From assembly GCF_945859685.1 (NCBI RefSeq), contig NC_079147.1, forward strand, positions 93,922,315 through 93,986,314: a DNA stretch of 64,000 bases, given 5' to 3'. The position numbers were made by a program, and so were the translations under genes. The notes beneath the pieces are model-generated. The model had not been told where the DNA came from and made no database searches. It was given only the letters and a program-made list of their open reading frames with translations. Of the stretch, positions 34,291 through 46,480 are shown piece by piece (position 1 is the first letter of the stretch; each line of letters opens with the position of its first letter). The DNA comes from Eupeodes corollae (Eukaryota; Arthropoda; Insecta; Diptera; Syrphidae).

Positions 34291-36180
34291 TCATTATTTG
34301 TGCCAAAAAAATATGATGGGATTAAAAGTTAGCTTTAGGAATTGAAAAGTAACTACAGTTTGTGTTAAGAAAATAAAAAAGTTCATGACGCCTACGACCC
34401 CTACTACTTGGAGAAAGTATTCGAAAAAGTTCTGGTATTGTTGATTTGCAAATACCAAGTGCCGTGTAGGTACTTGATTTATGCAAGTACCAATATCTGA
34501 TACTTGCTTGTTTTCAAATTTTCTAAAAAACTAATGAACCGATTCAATACAAAATGGTTGTTAACTAAAACAAATAGTATTTCTTCAATGCTAGTCCACT
34601 CTGTATTTTTGTTTTCATTTTTAAATTTCATTAATGCTGCACGCATACCTAGACTTTGCAATCTGAGATGAACGCACAGCTTCTTGTAAGAAAAGGAGAA
34701 GAACTCTTTTAGAATTTCCTTATAAAGTATTATGTACAGTACATACATATATATTGATACAAGAATAAAAAAATAAATAAATACAAGATTTTCAGTACAA
34801 AAAAAAAGGAAAGACACAATTTCCAAACTCATTAATTTAAATATTTGTCAACATTCAATATCAATATGTTTACACAACCATAGTCGGTCTTTGATTCTGC
34901 ATTTATATTGATACAGTGGGACACATAACTGGAAGTTCTCGAAAAATGTGTGATGAAATTTTTAAATTGCATTTATTACTTCAGTATACAAATATTCACT
35001 TAAATGACGTTCAACTAATTTGAAGGTTCTCAAAGATGTTAAGTTTTTTGTTTTTAAGGTTCTGTTAACAAAAATAATGTAATTGTAGAAATACTTACTA
35101 ATTACCCTTAGACAATTAGTAAAGTAATATTGAAACCTCAGTTTTATTTCTCGTCTTGAAAATTTTACATTTTCAAAAGTCAAAAGAAGCATTGCATTCT
35201 GCCTAGTTGACGAAACATAAAACGCATACTCATTTTTTAAGAAGTATCATTTATAAATAAATAAATTAGGTACATGATATAAAAGAGTTAGTTAGAATGG
35301 TTTACTATTAATAAACTCACATTTACAATTCTCCCCTAATATTTAAGAGCCAACTTGCAGCACATGTAAAGTTTATTTAACGTCTACTTCGTTCAACAAT
35401 AACACAATTTAATTTTCATTAAAAAAACCCGTTTCAAAAACATTTCTTCTGATGTCTTTAAGAATTGGAAATACATCTTCTCTCACTTGTAGATTGAATA
35501 AGAAGAATAGTACTTATAGATGTACAAGTTCACCACGCAGCTTTACCATCATCAAAACCTCATCTATACTCTGTATTCATCCCGAAAATAGTTTTTCGCC
35601 TCCAAATTATGATTCAGTTAACTGCTCTGTGTCAGAGACCCAGAAGCTTTGTTAAGGCATTTTCCCCATAAAATATTATCCCATTTTGCAATAAGGTGGT
35701 ACAGTGACTCTTTCTAGTGATTGAAATCAAAGTTGTCTCTGTTAAGGTCGCTTCAACACACCCTAGCAAGTTTCATTCATTCTGCATACTATCCTGACCT
35801 CTCTCGAATAGTTTTAAGGGCCACTATCTTCGGTAACTGGTAACTACCCATATTAATGATTTTGAGCACATAATCAATCTGCATTCGGAGTACCTGTAAA
35901 CATAAAGCTATTGTTCGGCCATTTATTGAGCCGTGTTTGCAGAATAGCTGTAAATATTTTATAGCACGAATTTAAAACGATATTCCTCGATAGTTTGACA
36001 TCTTGACAGCTTGATTTTTTTGTGGATAGGAAAAATTATTGATTCAATAAATTCTTGAGGAGTCATACCTGTTAACAGCACCTCATTGTAAACTGCAATA
36101 AGCTTGCTCATTGCACTTCAATTATGTTTACATTTAACTAATATAAACACATAAAGCACATTTCTTCATGGCTTCAAAAT
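34291..36180. other. AT-rich intergenic DNA
   Basis: Only a short match to the possible hAT end at 9061-9124 (34383-34402). The 117-codon minus-strand frame at 34479-34832 has no recognised motif. Confidence 0.4.
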
Positions 36181-36184
36181 TCAG

Positions 36185-38510
36185 GCTAGACAACACCCGA
36201 TGGAGTGTGTGCAGAAACCTTCGCAGAGTTGAAGGACCTAACTCAGCTGGTCAACGAGCCCACCCGAATATCGGACGTTGAAGGTCGAGCAGAAAACACT
36301 CTTGACTTGTTTCTTACCTTTGACCCTGTTAACTACACTGTTAGTGTTATATCTTCTCTAGGCACATCTGACCATTGTGTTATATCAACAAATTTCTCGT
36401 GTAAAAACTCTTCAGTTAAAGAAAGAGCTCCTAAGAGAACCGTTTGGCAACACGAGAAAGCCAACTGGGACGGTCTCAATAATTACTTCAGGATCTTTTA
36501 CTGGTCACTATGCTTCCTCGATAGTGACGTTGACACCAGCGCTGATATGATCACAAGTTTGATTCTCCTCGGAATGAGAACTTTTATCCCGAATAGGGTT
36601 AAAAGCATCAGACCTAAGGAAAACGCATGGGGCGATGCGAGTTGTAAAGAGATTATTAGGGTTAAGAAGGTAAGTTTCCGTTGTTTTAAAGCCAATCTAA
36701 CTGAGGAAAACCGGAATAAGTTCAAGCAAGCCAGGAAGGCCTGCAACGCCCATATTCGACGGACCAAATTTTTACATGACCAAAAATTACGGCAAAAACT
36801 ACTGCAATGTCCCAAAGGCAGTACAAATTTTTGATCATTTGTAAAAAATATGAGGAATTCTTCCTCTTCCTCCGTTCCTACGCTCGTTGTGAATGACACT
36901 CCATTTGTTAGCTCTTTAGAGAAAGCAAATCTCTTTGCTAGGCAGTTCGCCGCCAATTCAACGCTGCCAGTTAGTGTTATGACTCCGCCTGTACTTGATC
37001 GTACTGTAGCGAGAGGCCTAAAAGATCTTAACATACATAAATCTGCTGGTCCGCATGGTATCCCCGAAATTGTTCTGAAGAGGTGTTCTTCATCGCTAGC
37101 AAAACCACTGCGTAAGGTTTTTCATCTATCCTACTCCTCAGGTTTCGTTCCGAGCAGAAGGAAAACCGCATTTGTCCAGCCTATTCCCAAAAAAGGCGAA
37201 TCTTCCTCACCGTCTAATTATCGACCGATTGCACTTACGTCCCTTCTTTCCAAGGTCATGGACACGCTTATTAATTATCAGCTCAAGAAATATCTTGAAG
37301 AACGGAAGCTTCTTAATGATCGACAGTATGGCCTTAGTAGCAATAGGTTCACTGGTGATCTCATGGTTCATCTCACCGAACAGTGGAACAAATCTTTACA
37401 TAGTTTTGGAGAAAGTAAGATTAGATAGATATTTCAAAAGCCTTTGATAGGGTTTGGCATCAGGCTCTCTTATCAAATCGGTTTTCATGAATTCCTCCTT
37501 CATTGGCTTAGTAACTACCTTTCGAATCGTTCAATACAAGTTGTATTAGAAGGATTCAAGTCTGAAAACCACAAAATAAATGCTAGTGTACCCCAGGGAT
37601 TTGTTTTATCTCCATCAATTTTTCTCATTTTTATTAATGATCTACTGTCTGCAACATATAATCCAATACATTGTTTCGCTGACGATAGTACTCTTAGCCT
37701 TTCATATTCGTTTTCAGACTCACATCCTTCTTCTTCGGATGTGGAACTGCAACGACAAAATATGATAAGCTCATTGAATTCTGACCTAAACAGCATTGTT
37801 CAATGGGGATTAAAATACCGCGTGGAGTTTATTGCTTCGAAAACGGAATGCTGTCTTGTATCGTTAAAGGGAGATAGACCCCCATTGCCATTATCAATGG
37901 ATGGCACTTGCATCAATGTCACCAACCACCTCTTGTGGAATGATCACATATGCAATGTCGCCAAAAATGCCGCAAGGTGTTTGGGTTTAATTAGGCGACG
38001 CAAGAAGTATTTCACCCCTCCTGATCTGGCTGTTATCTACAAGACTTACATACGTCCAAAGCTTGAGTATAACTCCCATCTCAACTTACTTAAGCCTCTT
38101 AGATAGTATTGAACGTATAGCATTTAAATTGATAGATGAAAATATCATCATAAGTTTATTTACTTCGCTTGAACATCGTCGTAAGGTCTCTTGTCTGACC
38201 CTTTTTTACCGTTATTTTAAACAGTTCAACCGTAATACTAACGTTTCTAGGAATCTCATCTCATCCGTATACCTTCGAGCCCAACTTCGGCCGTACTGTC
38301 AAATACATAGATTCGTTCCTTAGCCGTACTACGCGAATGTGGAATGCCGTACCTTACTCTTTCTTTCCTAGTCATTGCAATATTCAGGAATTCAAAACCA
38401 ATGTGCAATGACATCTCCTTTTAAACCAACTCTCCTCTTTCTAGTGCTCACACTGTGACTGCATAATAAGGGTAGTAATATCCCCTTGAGTGTGTGCTTA
38501 TTATACAAAA
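36185..38510 (+). mobile_element. LINE-B non-LTR retrotransposon, 5'-truncated and broken
   Basis: Starts inside the apurinic endonuclease domain (AETFAELKDLTQLVNEPTR, ENTLDLFLT, LGTSDHCVIS with the conserved SDH). The linker has KFKQARKACN-type sequence. The reverse transcriptase reads LNIHKSAGPHGIPEIVLK, YRPIALTSLLSKVMD, a frameshift near 37425 in the I-S-K-A-F-D-R-V-W block, VPQGFVLSPSIF and CFADDSTL (catalytic FADD at 37675-37686), then the thumb region with YKTYIRPKLEYNSH and, after another frame break near 38090, IERIAFKLI. The first catalytic Asp is spread over the frameshift. The 3' UTR ends near 38510 with TTATTATACAAAAAAAAA. CR1/Jockey-like; clade not certain. Confidence 0.85.
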
Positions 38511-39400
38511 AAAAATAGTCTGTTTAAAAACACATAACATTTAGTATTTGGCTAACATTTGAAATTCTTCGTATTATTGGTTGATTCTTTTCTAAGGTTG
38601 GGATAAATATTTCGGAAATAAATAAATTTGTGTTCTTTTAAGATTTTTGAATTTTGAAATTATACCCTAAAATGTTCGAAACTACTTTAAAATTAGCAGA
38701 TATACTGTTCTCATCATTTACATAGTAAAATTTGATCAAATTGTTGGTATACGTGCTGCACAGCAGTTGGTTACAGAAAAAAAACTTGAAGAACTTAAAT
38801 GAAGGAAGTCAAGAGTGCTACATTTTTTTTAACTTTTGCGATTGGAGCTATATCAAAATTGAAATAAAAGAGGGTTTAACTCAGAGTCCTGATGTTTATA
38901 AATAAAATATTTTTAAAAATGTCCAACGACGTACAAACAATTATTTCTAATACTTTATCTCAAATGAATACTAAGAACATTTATTGTTGTTTAATGGATA
39001 TGTTCAAAACTACTAATTAACTTAGTGTTGAAGTTTCCACTTGTCCTTTTTAAAGAGTATTTTGTAGAAGTTGTACTGCATTTCTTTCCAACAATCTGAG
39101 TCTGAAATATTAACTTCTAGTTTCCGTAAATCAGGACATTTATATTCTAAATAAATATCCGATATGTGGTGACTTTGAAATGTAATAAATTGGTAAAAAC
39201 GTTTAGCTAAATTCAAATTTAATCTTCTATAACCTTGACAGATGCTCACCAATTATTCCATTAAATCACCTAATGGAAATAGACCTCAATATTTCGATAA
39301 AGTGTCCTACTGTAAATTAACTAACCATCTTCACCAGGTGCAAGATATACATATATAAACATCGATCGTCATAAAACAAAACAAGCTTTGCATATACTCG
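38511..39400. other. AT-rich intergenic DNA
   Basis: No recognised feature. Confidence 0.4.
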
Positions 39401-40570
39401 TATGACATCATTACAAACAATAAACGCCACTATTGTCATTATGGGTAATTGATGGTTGGACGTCAGTGGATATCAGTTTCTGAACAGGAATCCATTAAGC
39501 ATAACACTTATATTCGAAGATATCACTGATCGGTTATATACGAATCGAACATTCCTCGATTTTCTTCCTGTCTTGCCTTCATCTTCTTCTTGTCTCGCCA
39601 AAACCATCGATGCCGCCACCGCTCGCCGCCTTCGCTGCGCCGGCCGTAACTCAGCGCTGCCCCGCATAAGAAAATTTGTACCATTATTTTAGTGTTCATA
39701 TTTGTTGTATTTGTATTTTTGTGATGTCAGGTTGCTGTTCGGCTTGGATGGCATACATCCAACATTCTTATCGGTTATACCGAAGACGTTTGTTAAGTTA
39801 AGCGCGCCCACAAAGAATTTGCAACATATTTCCACAACAGTTCCAAGATCAAAAAGGAGGAAAACCTAAGCTAGTATTTTTGTTTTCTATTCTAGGAGGG
39901 ATTCCAAGTATCGGACTGCTCACAGGGGGAAAATAGCTTAGATTAACCAGCGAGATTATTTGCGCATTGCGCATGGTACTTTTTACAGAGAAAAGAGCTA
40001 GAGCATCATCATGTTGATGCTGAAGCAAATACGAGAGGGACGACTCCCTCGGGCTGGGATCTCGGATCGACCGACCCAGGACCGACACCATAACCAAAGT
40101 TGGAAATGCGTTGCGTGATTGTGATTGCAGCAATGCCAACCATGTCCGGCGAGCACCGATGGTCATTAATTATGAAGATTGCAGGAGGTCTTCAAATCAC
40201 GTTCAACATGAGATAAACGTGACAGCGTGAAATGTTGGATCGTTACCATATACGGATTGGAATTCAAGCTGCAATATTCGTACAGACGTTGCGACGCACG
40301 GGCTCTGTGGACAGTGGTCACACGTACGTATACAATACATGGAAAGTGACATCCCCCTTGAGCGCGCACAAAAAGGGACGACAATTAATTATCCTGGCTT
40401 GGGTTTGGGATATGGGCTATACGGCTATTCGGATACAGGAAGAAGTTTTGAGGAAATATCGCGATCATGCGGTCGTATATTTGTATATAGTCGAAATCAA
40501 AACAGGGTGAAATCATTGTGGGTGAAGGTTCTCTGCGCAAATCATTTGTTTTGTGAAAACAATGAAGACT
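39401..40570. promoter_or_regulatory. Balanced-composition non-coding block, possible enhancer
   Basis: This block stands out from the AT-rich surroundings, with a GC-rich patch at about 39590-39665 and further mixed sequence to about 40530. No transposon similarity was seen. Several open frames of 60-105 codons overlap on both strands without family motifs, which fits GC content rather than genes. The regulatory role is an inference from position in the presumed Scr-Antp interval. Confidence 0.25.
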
Positions 40571-40765
40571 TAAAGTTAGAATAAAAACGTCTATAGTGTA
40601 TAGAGTTAGAGATTTAAGGTTTGAAATGGAATTATCAAATTTTCAGTTCAATGAAAGAAGACATGTTTTATAGGTGCCATATTGAGAGTAAATATTATGA
40701 AAATAAATAGTAGTAAATTAATTTTAAGTTTATCTTAAAACTTGATGTTTAAAAAAAAAAAATGG

Positions 40766-41090
40766 GGTGGCGCAACAGTCCGTTGTGAACCAGGGCCTAG
40801 TGACTTACAACTCTCAACCATTCCTGTGTGCGAGTACTGTTGTCAGGAATGGAAGGGACCTACAATTGTAGGCTGAATCCGAACGGCTAGTTTGAGAAAG
40901 CACTTTTTCATGACAAGAATCACTCTTGAAGGATTTGTCAATTCCTCGCAAGGGGCAGTACCCGCGAAAATTAATTTTTTTAAATCAAGGTGGCACAAGC
41001 AGGGATTGAACCCAAGACCCCTTGCATGACAGTCCAACGCACTTTTTTTTTTTATAATTCCAACGCACTAACCATCATGCCACGGGTACT
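40766..41090 (-). repeat. tRNA-derived SINE, complete copy
   Basis: Read on the minus strand: head AGTACCCGTGGCATGATGG then TTAGTGCGTTGGA (A-box region), CTGTCATGC, GGTCTTGGGTTCAATCC (B box), an A/T-rich linker, CGGGTACTGCCCCTTGCGAGG, body, and tail TGTTGCGCCACCCC followed by an A/T run. The head resembles a tRNA-Asp(GTC) gene (anticodon-loop CTGTCA, T-loop GGTTCAATCC). An 11-base word (CCAACGCACT) is duplicated around a T run at 41031-41070, so the head carries a small insertion. Pol III transcription and LINE-dependent retroposition are known for such SINEs. Confidence 0.85.
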
Positions 41091-41590
41091 ACAAAGACTA
41101 TACTTCACAGGATCATTTCTGTAGTCAGTCTTCTCTTACTTTTGAAGAAAGTACGAAATTAACTTGATATGTAGATTTTGATTAAAAAATTGTGAGTGTA
41201 AGATTTGCTTTTGATACAGTAAAAAACCGTACATTTTATATAACTTCTTTAATTATCTCTTAAAACACACATATACAAATATTCAATTGACCAATTTTCA
41301 ATTATTTAGAATTAAGTTGATATTTTTTGAAGTAAGTATGAATGGTACTAAATTAATAAGGACACGACTTAATTCGTCGGTGTTTTTATTTCTTTCCAAA
41401 ATTATTTTCATTGGTCCCTTGAGCCTCATTGTTAGTAGTGATTGAGCCTCAATTGCCAGTGAGGTAAAAAAAGTAAAACAAATTGACTTGGAAAATTTCA
41501 GGGAGATTCAAATTGGTAATTAATTGTTTTTAAGTTTTTCCCCACCATGTGCTTATAAATTTAGAAACAAGCGAATAATTGATTATAATA
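41091..41590. other. AT-rich intergenic DNA
   Basis: No recognised feature. It may contain the 5' LTR start of the element called at 41596-42800, which I could not place. Confidence 0.35.
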
Positions 41591-41595
41591 GTTTT

Positions 41596-42800
41596 GTTAG
41601 AACTTAAATACGGACAAGCGTTAACGTGGCTTAACAAAGTTAGTGAAAAAAAACTCTGCTGTAAATTTATATAAATTCAGAAATCTCCGAAAAGAGATCA
41701 ACGTGTTGTGAGTTGAGCCACAGCTAGATCAACCTGGCGACCGAAACAAAACCCACCTCCAACAAAAAAACTTCAAAAATTCTTTTAAAAAAAGCAGCAT
41801 GGGAATCAACAAGGCAAAAGTAATAGAAGCCCAAATGGAGATTTCGGAACAGATTCATCAAACATACGGCAACTTTTCGGATGTAAAAAAAGTTTGAAAA
41901 ACACTAAAGAGAATTCGATGCACATCACAAAAAAATAAGTGTTGATTGTTTTGGCGAAGAAAAATACTTACAAAACAAAATTTACGAAAGTACGATGCAA
42001 ATGTTGGAAGAAATCATTCTCAAAATGCTTCAAGGTCTTGCTGGTGAAATAGCAGTACAAACCAGAAGACCAACCTTCAAGGAAAGAACAACCCCAAGCA
42101 ATTCGGGAACTTGATATAAACAGATTTAAAAGGATAATAAATATCATTAAAAGAATAATCCACGATCTTCAAGTACTGGGAGCAGTGGATATAGCCAAAA
42201 ATGATATTTGGAAATCTTAGTTAAAGAGATGAAAAATCTGTGTACCAACAAGCTTCCAGAATACAAAAATGAAGAAATTAATGAATTATATTACATAATG
42301 CTTGGTGAGTATTTTGAAGAGCTTTCCAAGTTGATTAATGGCTCGAAAAATAAAAAGCCAAAGACAATAAACGTATTTTGCTAACAACACACTTCTGAAC
42401 CAAAAAGTCATAAACAGTGCAGTGACAAGGCATAAATCGTAAGAGAACTGCTAGACACTACGAATAAGTGCCCTTAACGCTATTAAATCTCTTAATCTGC
42501 AAATAGAAGAGGCTGATCCATTCATTTCGCGCATAATTGTTCGGAAGTTAGACAGTGATCGTATTAAATTATATGAAGAAACCATAAGGATATCCAAAGA
42601 AATTCAGATATTAAAAGATATACATAATAGATTTCTTGGATCAACAATACCAGACTTTAAAGGCGTTTGCCGATAAGAATTAAAATGTGTAGTATTTTTA
42701 TTTTCCAACACTGAGTTAGAAGATGAAGGCTTTTTAACCCTAGGAGACGTGATGTCTAATAAATTCAATATTTTTAAACATTTGAATGCGTTTCTGCATT
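41596..42800 (+). pseudogene. Decayed LTR retrotransposon, BEL/Pao-like gag
   Basis: A primer-binding-site-like TGGCGACCGAAAC lies at 41735-41747, three bases after a possible LTR end (GATCA). A weak open stretch begins at 41799 (MGINKAKVIEAQMEISEQIH) and breaks within about 35 codons. Further on, in another frame, LNAIKSLNLQIEEADPF and IIVRKLDSDRIKLYEETI match the BEL/Pao gag pattern (L-L-D-T-x-N-x-x-L-x-A-L-K-S-L, then K-L-D-x-x-T-R-x-x-W/Y-E). Protease, RT and integrase are absent, and I found no 3' LTR. Many stops and frameshifts mark an old remnant. Confidence 0.5.
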
Positions 42801-42883
42801 TAAACATACCTTAATGTAAGACACAAAATAATATGGGACATATTCATAGTCATATTAAAAACCCTAGTCTATTTGAACTGGGA

Positions 42884-43150
42884 AGTACCCGTGGCATGAT
42901 GGTTAGTGCTTTAGACTGTCATGCCAGAGGTCTTGGGTTCGATTACCGCCTCTTGCGAGGAATTGACAAATTCTCTAAGATTAATTCTTGTCATGAAAAG
43001 ACTTTCCCACTTAAGTCGTTCGGAATCAGCTTAAAACTCTTGGTCCCCTCCATCCCTGACAACAGTACTCTCACACAGGAATGGTTGAGAGATGTAAGTC
43101 ACTAGGCCCTATCTCTCAACAGATTATTGCACCCCCGATTTATCTATTAT
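42884..43150 (+). repeat. tRNA-derived SINE with intact head
   Basis: Head AGTACCCGTGGCATGATGG, TTAGTGCTTTAGACTGTCAT, and B box GGTCTTGGGTTCGATTACC. The A/T linker and the second CGGGTACTGCC block seen in the 40766 copy are missing. Tail ends GATTATTGCACCCCCGATTT then TATCTATTATT. Confidence 0.85.
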
Positions 43151-43558
43151 TATTTGAACTGGAGTCTAAATTTAACATATAGGTTACACACAGCTGCTAT
43201 TCATAAAGAATTTACCAGCTATGTTTAGTTAGAAACAGGTTAAGGCATATTCTATTACAATTGTATATTCTATTGCTTGAAGAACAAAATAAATTGCGTT
43301 AGCTGGAAACTTTGAAACCCTTCAAACTACTTTATTTGATGTTAGTTGAGAAATTTTACGAAGTCTTATGTCTTATGATGGTCTTAAGACTTGGAAGCAC
43401 GAAGATATTACCAAACATTTCATTGAATTTCAATCTGTAATATTTAGAAGGTCAATTATAAACGTAACATTTTTTTTTCACGAATCGATATCTTTCATAC
43501 AAATCGTCTTTATCTATTTCAAAGCGGTCCAATCGGAACTTCGATACGAAGAAACTAT

Positions 43559-43690
43559 AAGAAAGTTCTAAATCGAAGTTCTAACGCCTTAGAACTTGGT
43601 GAAGAAATGACGTAGAACTTAGGTAAGTTCTAAAATTTCAGTAAACCGAGTTTTAAGGGCTAGAACTTTATCAAGAAATCGGGCGTTAGA
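43559..43690. repeat. Possible small inverted-repeat element
   Basis: GTTCTAACGCC near 43576 faces its complement GGCGTTAGAAAC at about 43681-43692, and several AGAACTT words lie between. It could be a short MITE or a local hairpin. No target-site duplication was recognised. Confidence 0.25.
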
Positions 43691-43754
43691 AACAGCTTAT
43701 GCGTATTTATTTTTAAATTCCAGATTATCGTTTTAAAATGGGTTAAAATTGTCG

Positions 43755-44930
43755 CTTTTTAGACAAGACGATGCACTGTTATGCGACTTCTTAAACATCG
43801 TATTGGAAAGAATTGTGCAAAACTTAAGCGTCAACACTAGAGGCACAATCTTCCAAAGGTCCATCCAATTACTCGGATACGCATATGATATTGACATAAT
43901 TGGAAGATCAAAGCGTGATGTCAGTGGAGCGTTTCTGAGCATTGCGACGGAAGCGAAGAAGATGGGTTTAGTCGTCAATGAGGACAAGACCAAGTATATG
44001 CTGTCATCAAAAAAGGACATTGAACAACGACGAGCTATAACTTTGAGGTAGTTCAGGACTTTGTCTACCTAGACTATTAATTTAAATAAATATGATTTAA
44101 AATAAAACCAGCATAAGTGTTCATACATATATGCGTTTCGCCTGGTGTATTGGTTGGGCTCGTCAGAAGATGAGCAATACACCTTGTCTTGACACATATT
44201 TTCTCGAATAAATCGAGATTTCATATAATCTGAGCTACATTGAGCAGCTGCGAATTATATGGTTGCAACAAGTCTTCAAAGAAGATAAATTGTATCTATT
44301 TTATTGCCTTGCTATGCGACTTTTTGAAAAAAAAATGTTTGACTGCACAAATTTTTGAGTCGAAATGTTTTTCATAAACACCGTTTAATTTTAACAAATA
44401 TGATTAAAAATAAAACCGCTATTAACATAGACAACGCCACCAGCGCTGAAATCAAACGAAGAATAACTTTTGCAAATCGCTGCTTTTTTGGGCTTAGAAG
44501 GCAATTGAGAAGTAAAGTCCTCTCTCGAAGATCTAAAACCACCATCCATCACCATGGTGCTGAGGGCTGGACACTGTCAAAGAAAAATGAGAGCGTCTTA
44601 GGATGCTTCGAGAGAAAAATTCTTCGGGCTGTACAGCGACACTGACCTAGTTAGCAGAATTAAAGTCCAACGGCTTAGATGGCTAGGTCATGTAGAGCGG
44701 ATGGACATCAACGCTATAACCCGGAAGGTATTGGAACCCTATCCCGAAAGACGGCACAGTAGAGGAAGACCGCGACTCAGGTGGCGCACCCAGGTGGGGA
44801 AGGACCTCAACCAACTTGGCGTGCGAAACTGGAGACAGCTAGCTAGGGACCGAGCTGAATGGAGACGCATATTGGTTGAGTCCCAGGTCCACTCCGGACT
44901 GTTGAGTCACCTTAAGTAAGTAAGTAAATT
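43755..44930 (+). pseudogene. RTE-like LINE, 3' part of reverse transcriptase
   Basis: Reads LLCDFLNIVLERIVQNL, TRGTIFQRSIQLLGYAYDID (the second catalytic D-D is Y-D here, GYAYDID for GYADDID), IIGRSKRDVSGAF, KMGLVVNEDKTKYM; then after about 300 bp of unrelated DNA, TSAEIKRRITFANRCFFGL, WTLSKKNESVLGCFERKILR, IKVQRLRWLGHVERMD, and RGRPRLRWRTQVGKDLNQLG. This order is typical of RTE-type LINEs in insects. Ends with a (TAAG)n run at 44913-44927; short 3' tandem repeats are common at RTE ends. Inactive: first RT half missing, stops near 44049 and 44643, one active-site Asp changed. Confidence 0.8.
44080..44418. mobile_element. Insertion of about 300 bp inside the RTE-like LINE
   Basis: The LINE frame is interrupted between FVYL and the EIKRRI block. 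The interrupting DNA is flanked by an imperfect direct repeat of about 30 bp (AAATATGATTTAAAATAAAA at about 44088 and AAATATGATTAAAAATAAAA at about 44395). This could be an insertion with duplicated flanks or a local duplication. Confidence 0.4.
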
Positions 44931-45215
44931 GTCTATGAATAACATAAACTGAAGCTTAGCTTAGGCGCCATTCATATCATTGGAATCGATGCGGAAAAAT
45001 GTTTGATATTTGATGGTGTTTTTATTTTTCTATTAAAAATTATTTTTTTTTTTCTGGACAAAAAAATTCATTTTCCTGAACAGCTAATACGGTTATGTTC
45101 AAAAGTGAAACGAATTGTACCACTGATTTGGGTTCCGATTTCACACAATTCCAATTACAGATTTCTGTCAGTAAAAATTTGTCGGTGGATTTCAATCAGA
45201 AAATTATTTTCCAAT
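44931..45215. other. AT-rich spacer
   Basis: No recognised feature. Confidence 0.4.
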
Positions 45216-45290
45216 GACGTTTTCCAATTTGAAGTCAATATTTCTCTGGCTCTTGAGCTATGGACGACGAAAAAAACGTCGCGATTCCGA
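45216..45290 (-). repeat. Family A head fragment
   Basis: The reverse complement contains TCCATAGCTCAAGAGCCAGAG then AAATATTGACTTCAAATTG, the family A head block. Nothing else of the repeat is recognisable. Confidence 0.5.
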
Positions 45291-45379
45291 GTCTATAAAA
45301 TAAATAATGATTATGCTTGTATACAAAAAATACCCCCAATGCCCCAACCCCCCTTAGAAAGAACCCACATTTTAAAAAT

Positions 45380-46480
45380 ATTTAAATAGGTTTGCATAAT
45401 CATTCAAATTGGTTCAAAGTTTTATTCAAATATGTTCAAAAATAAAGATATTAAGTCCAAATAACACTTAACAGTGTACCATTTTGTGAACCATGTTGCT
45501 GTTCAGAAACACCTTTTTTCCGAAATTTAGAATTCTAAGACTTGTTTCCAAATGTTCTGGGGCTCTTTTAAATTGTTCCAGAGAGCTGTTTCACTAAATT
45601 CATTTTTACCATGAAATATTTTACCCTATCTAAAATCACTGTTCAAAAGATTCATTCAAAATTATTCAAAAATGAAGATTTTAAGCCGAAAAAACACTTT
45701 AAATCGAAAAATCATGTTATGTATCCTTATTCTGGCCACTGTTTTTCGAAATTCCAAAATTTCTTCCCAATTGTGCCGGGGTTCTTCTTAATGTGTCCAA
45801 AGATTCCTTTCTGATTTTAAGTATAGAAAATTTGCAAAACATGCACCCTGCCTCCCTTTTTCCAAAATCGAACATTTTAAACTTGGAACAATTTAAAACC
45901 ACACAAAAAATATTCCAAAGATTCATTCAAAAATGAATATTTTTACCCCCTAAAAAAGTTTTTAAGACAAATCTTGTTGCTTGCTTTGATATATTATTGA
46001 TTTGCTCATAGTTGCCACTTGTTAAAACTAATCTCTTGAATATTCCAAAAATATTTTTGATATCATAAGATTTTAGTTAAAAAAATACATGGAACGTAAC
46101 TTAACGTAACAATGTTAAGAACACTTTTTAAAACATAAAAAAATATAAAGTTGGAATTTCGAAAAATGGGAGGCTGGAAATTATTCGAATTTTACCCATA
46201 TTTTTTAAAATTTTGATCATAAATGCCCAAAAATTTCGTTTAATGTATTGGACATTTTGGAGCAACCTAGAACAATTTCCAAAAAATTGATTTTCGAAGA
46301 AAGGGCGTCTAGTTCAAAATCAGTTTTTAGGGTCTAAGACCCCCATTTTTGGGTATTGAAAATAAAAAAAAAACACCTTTTACAATTGCGGAAAAACCGA
46401 GAACAATCTGGAACAATTTTCAAAGAAGCGGGGCTAACTTCACTCACTCAAAATTTAGAAAAATATTTTTTCCTGCAGTA
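45380..46480 (+). repeat. Diverged long-period repeats (about 245 bp)
   Basis: TTCATTCAAAA-TTCAAAAATGAAGATTTTAAG-type sequence recurs near 45425, 45655 and 45920, with nearby recurrences of GAACAATTT and TTTTCCGAAATT. Similarity between units is low, so copy number and exact period are uncertain. Confidence 0.4.

Noticed and set aside
34479..34832. Minus-strand frame of 117 codons with hydrophobic start
   Set aside because: No recognised domain. The hydrophobic stretch follows from T-rich DNA.
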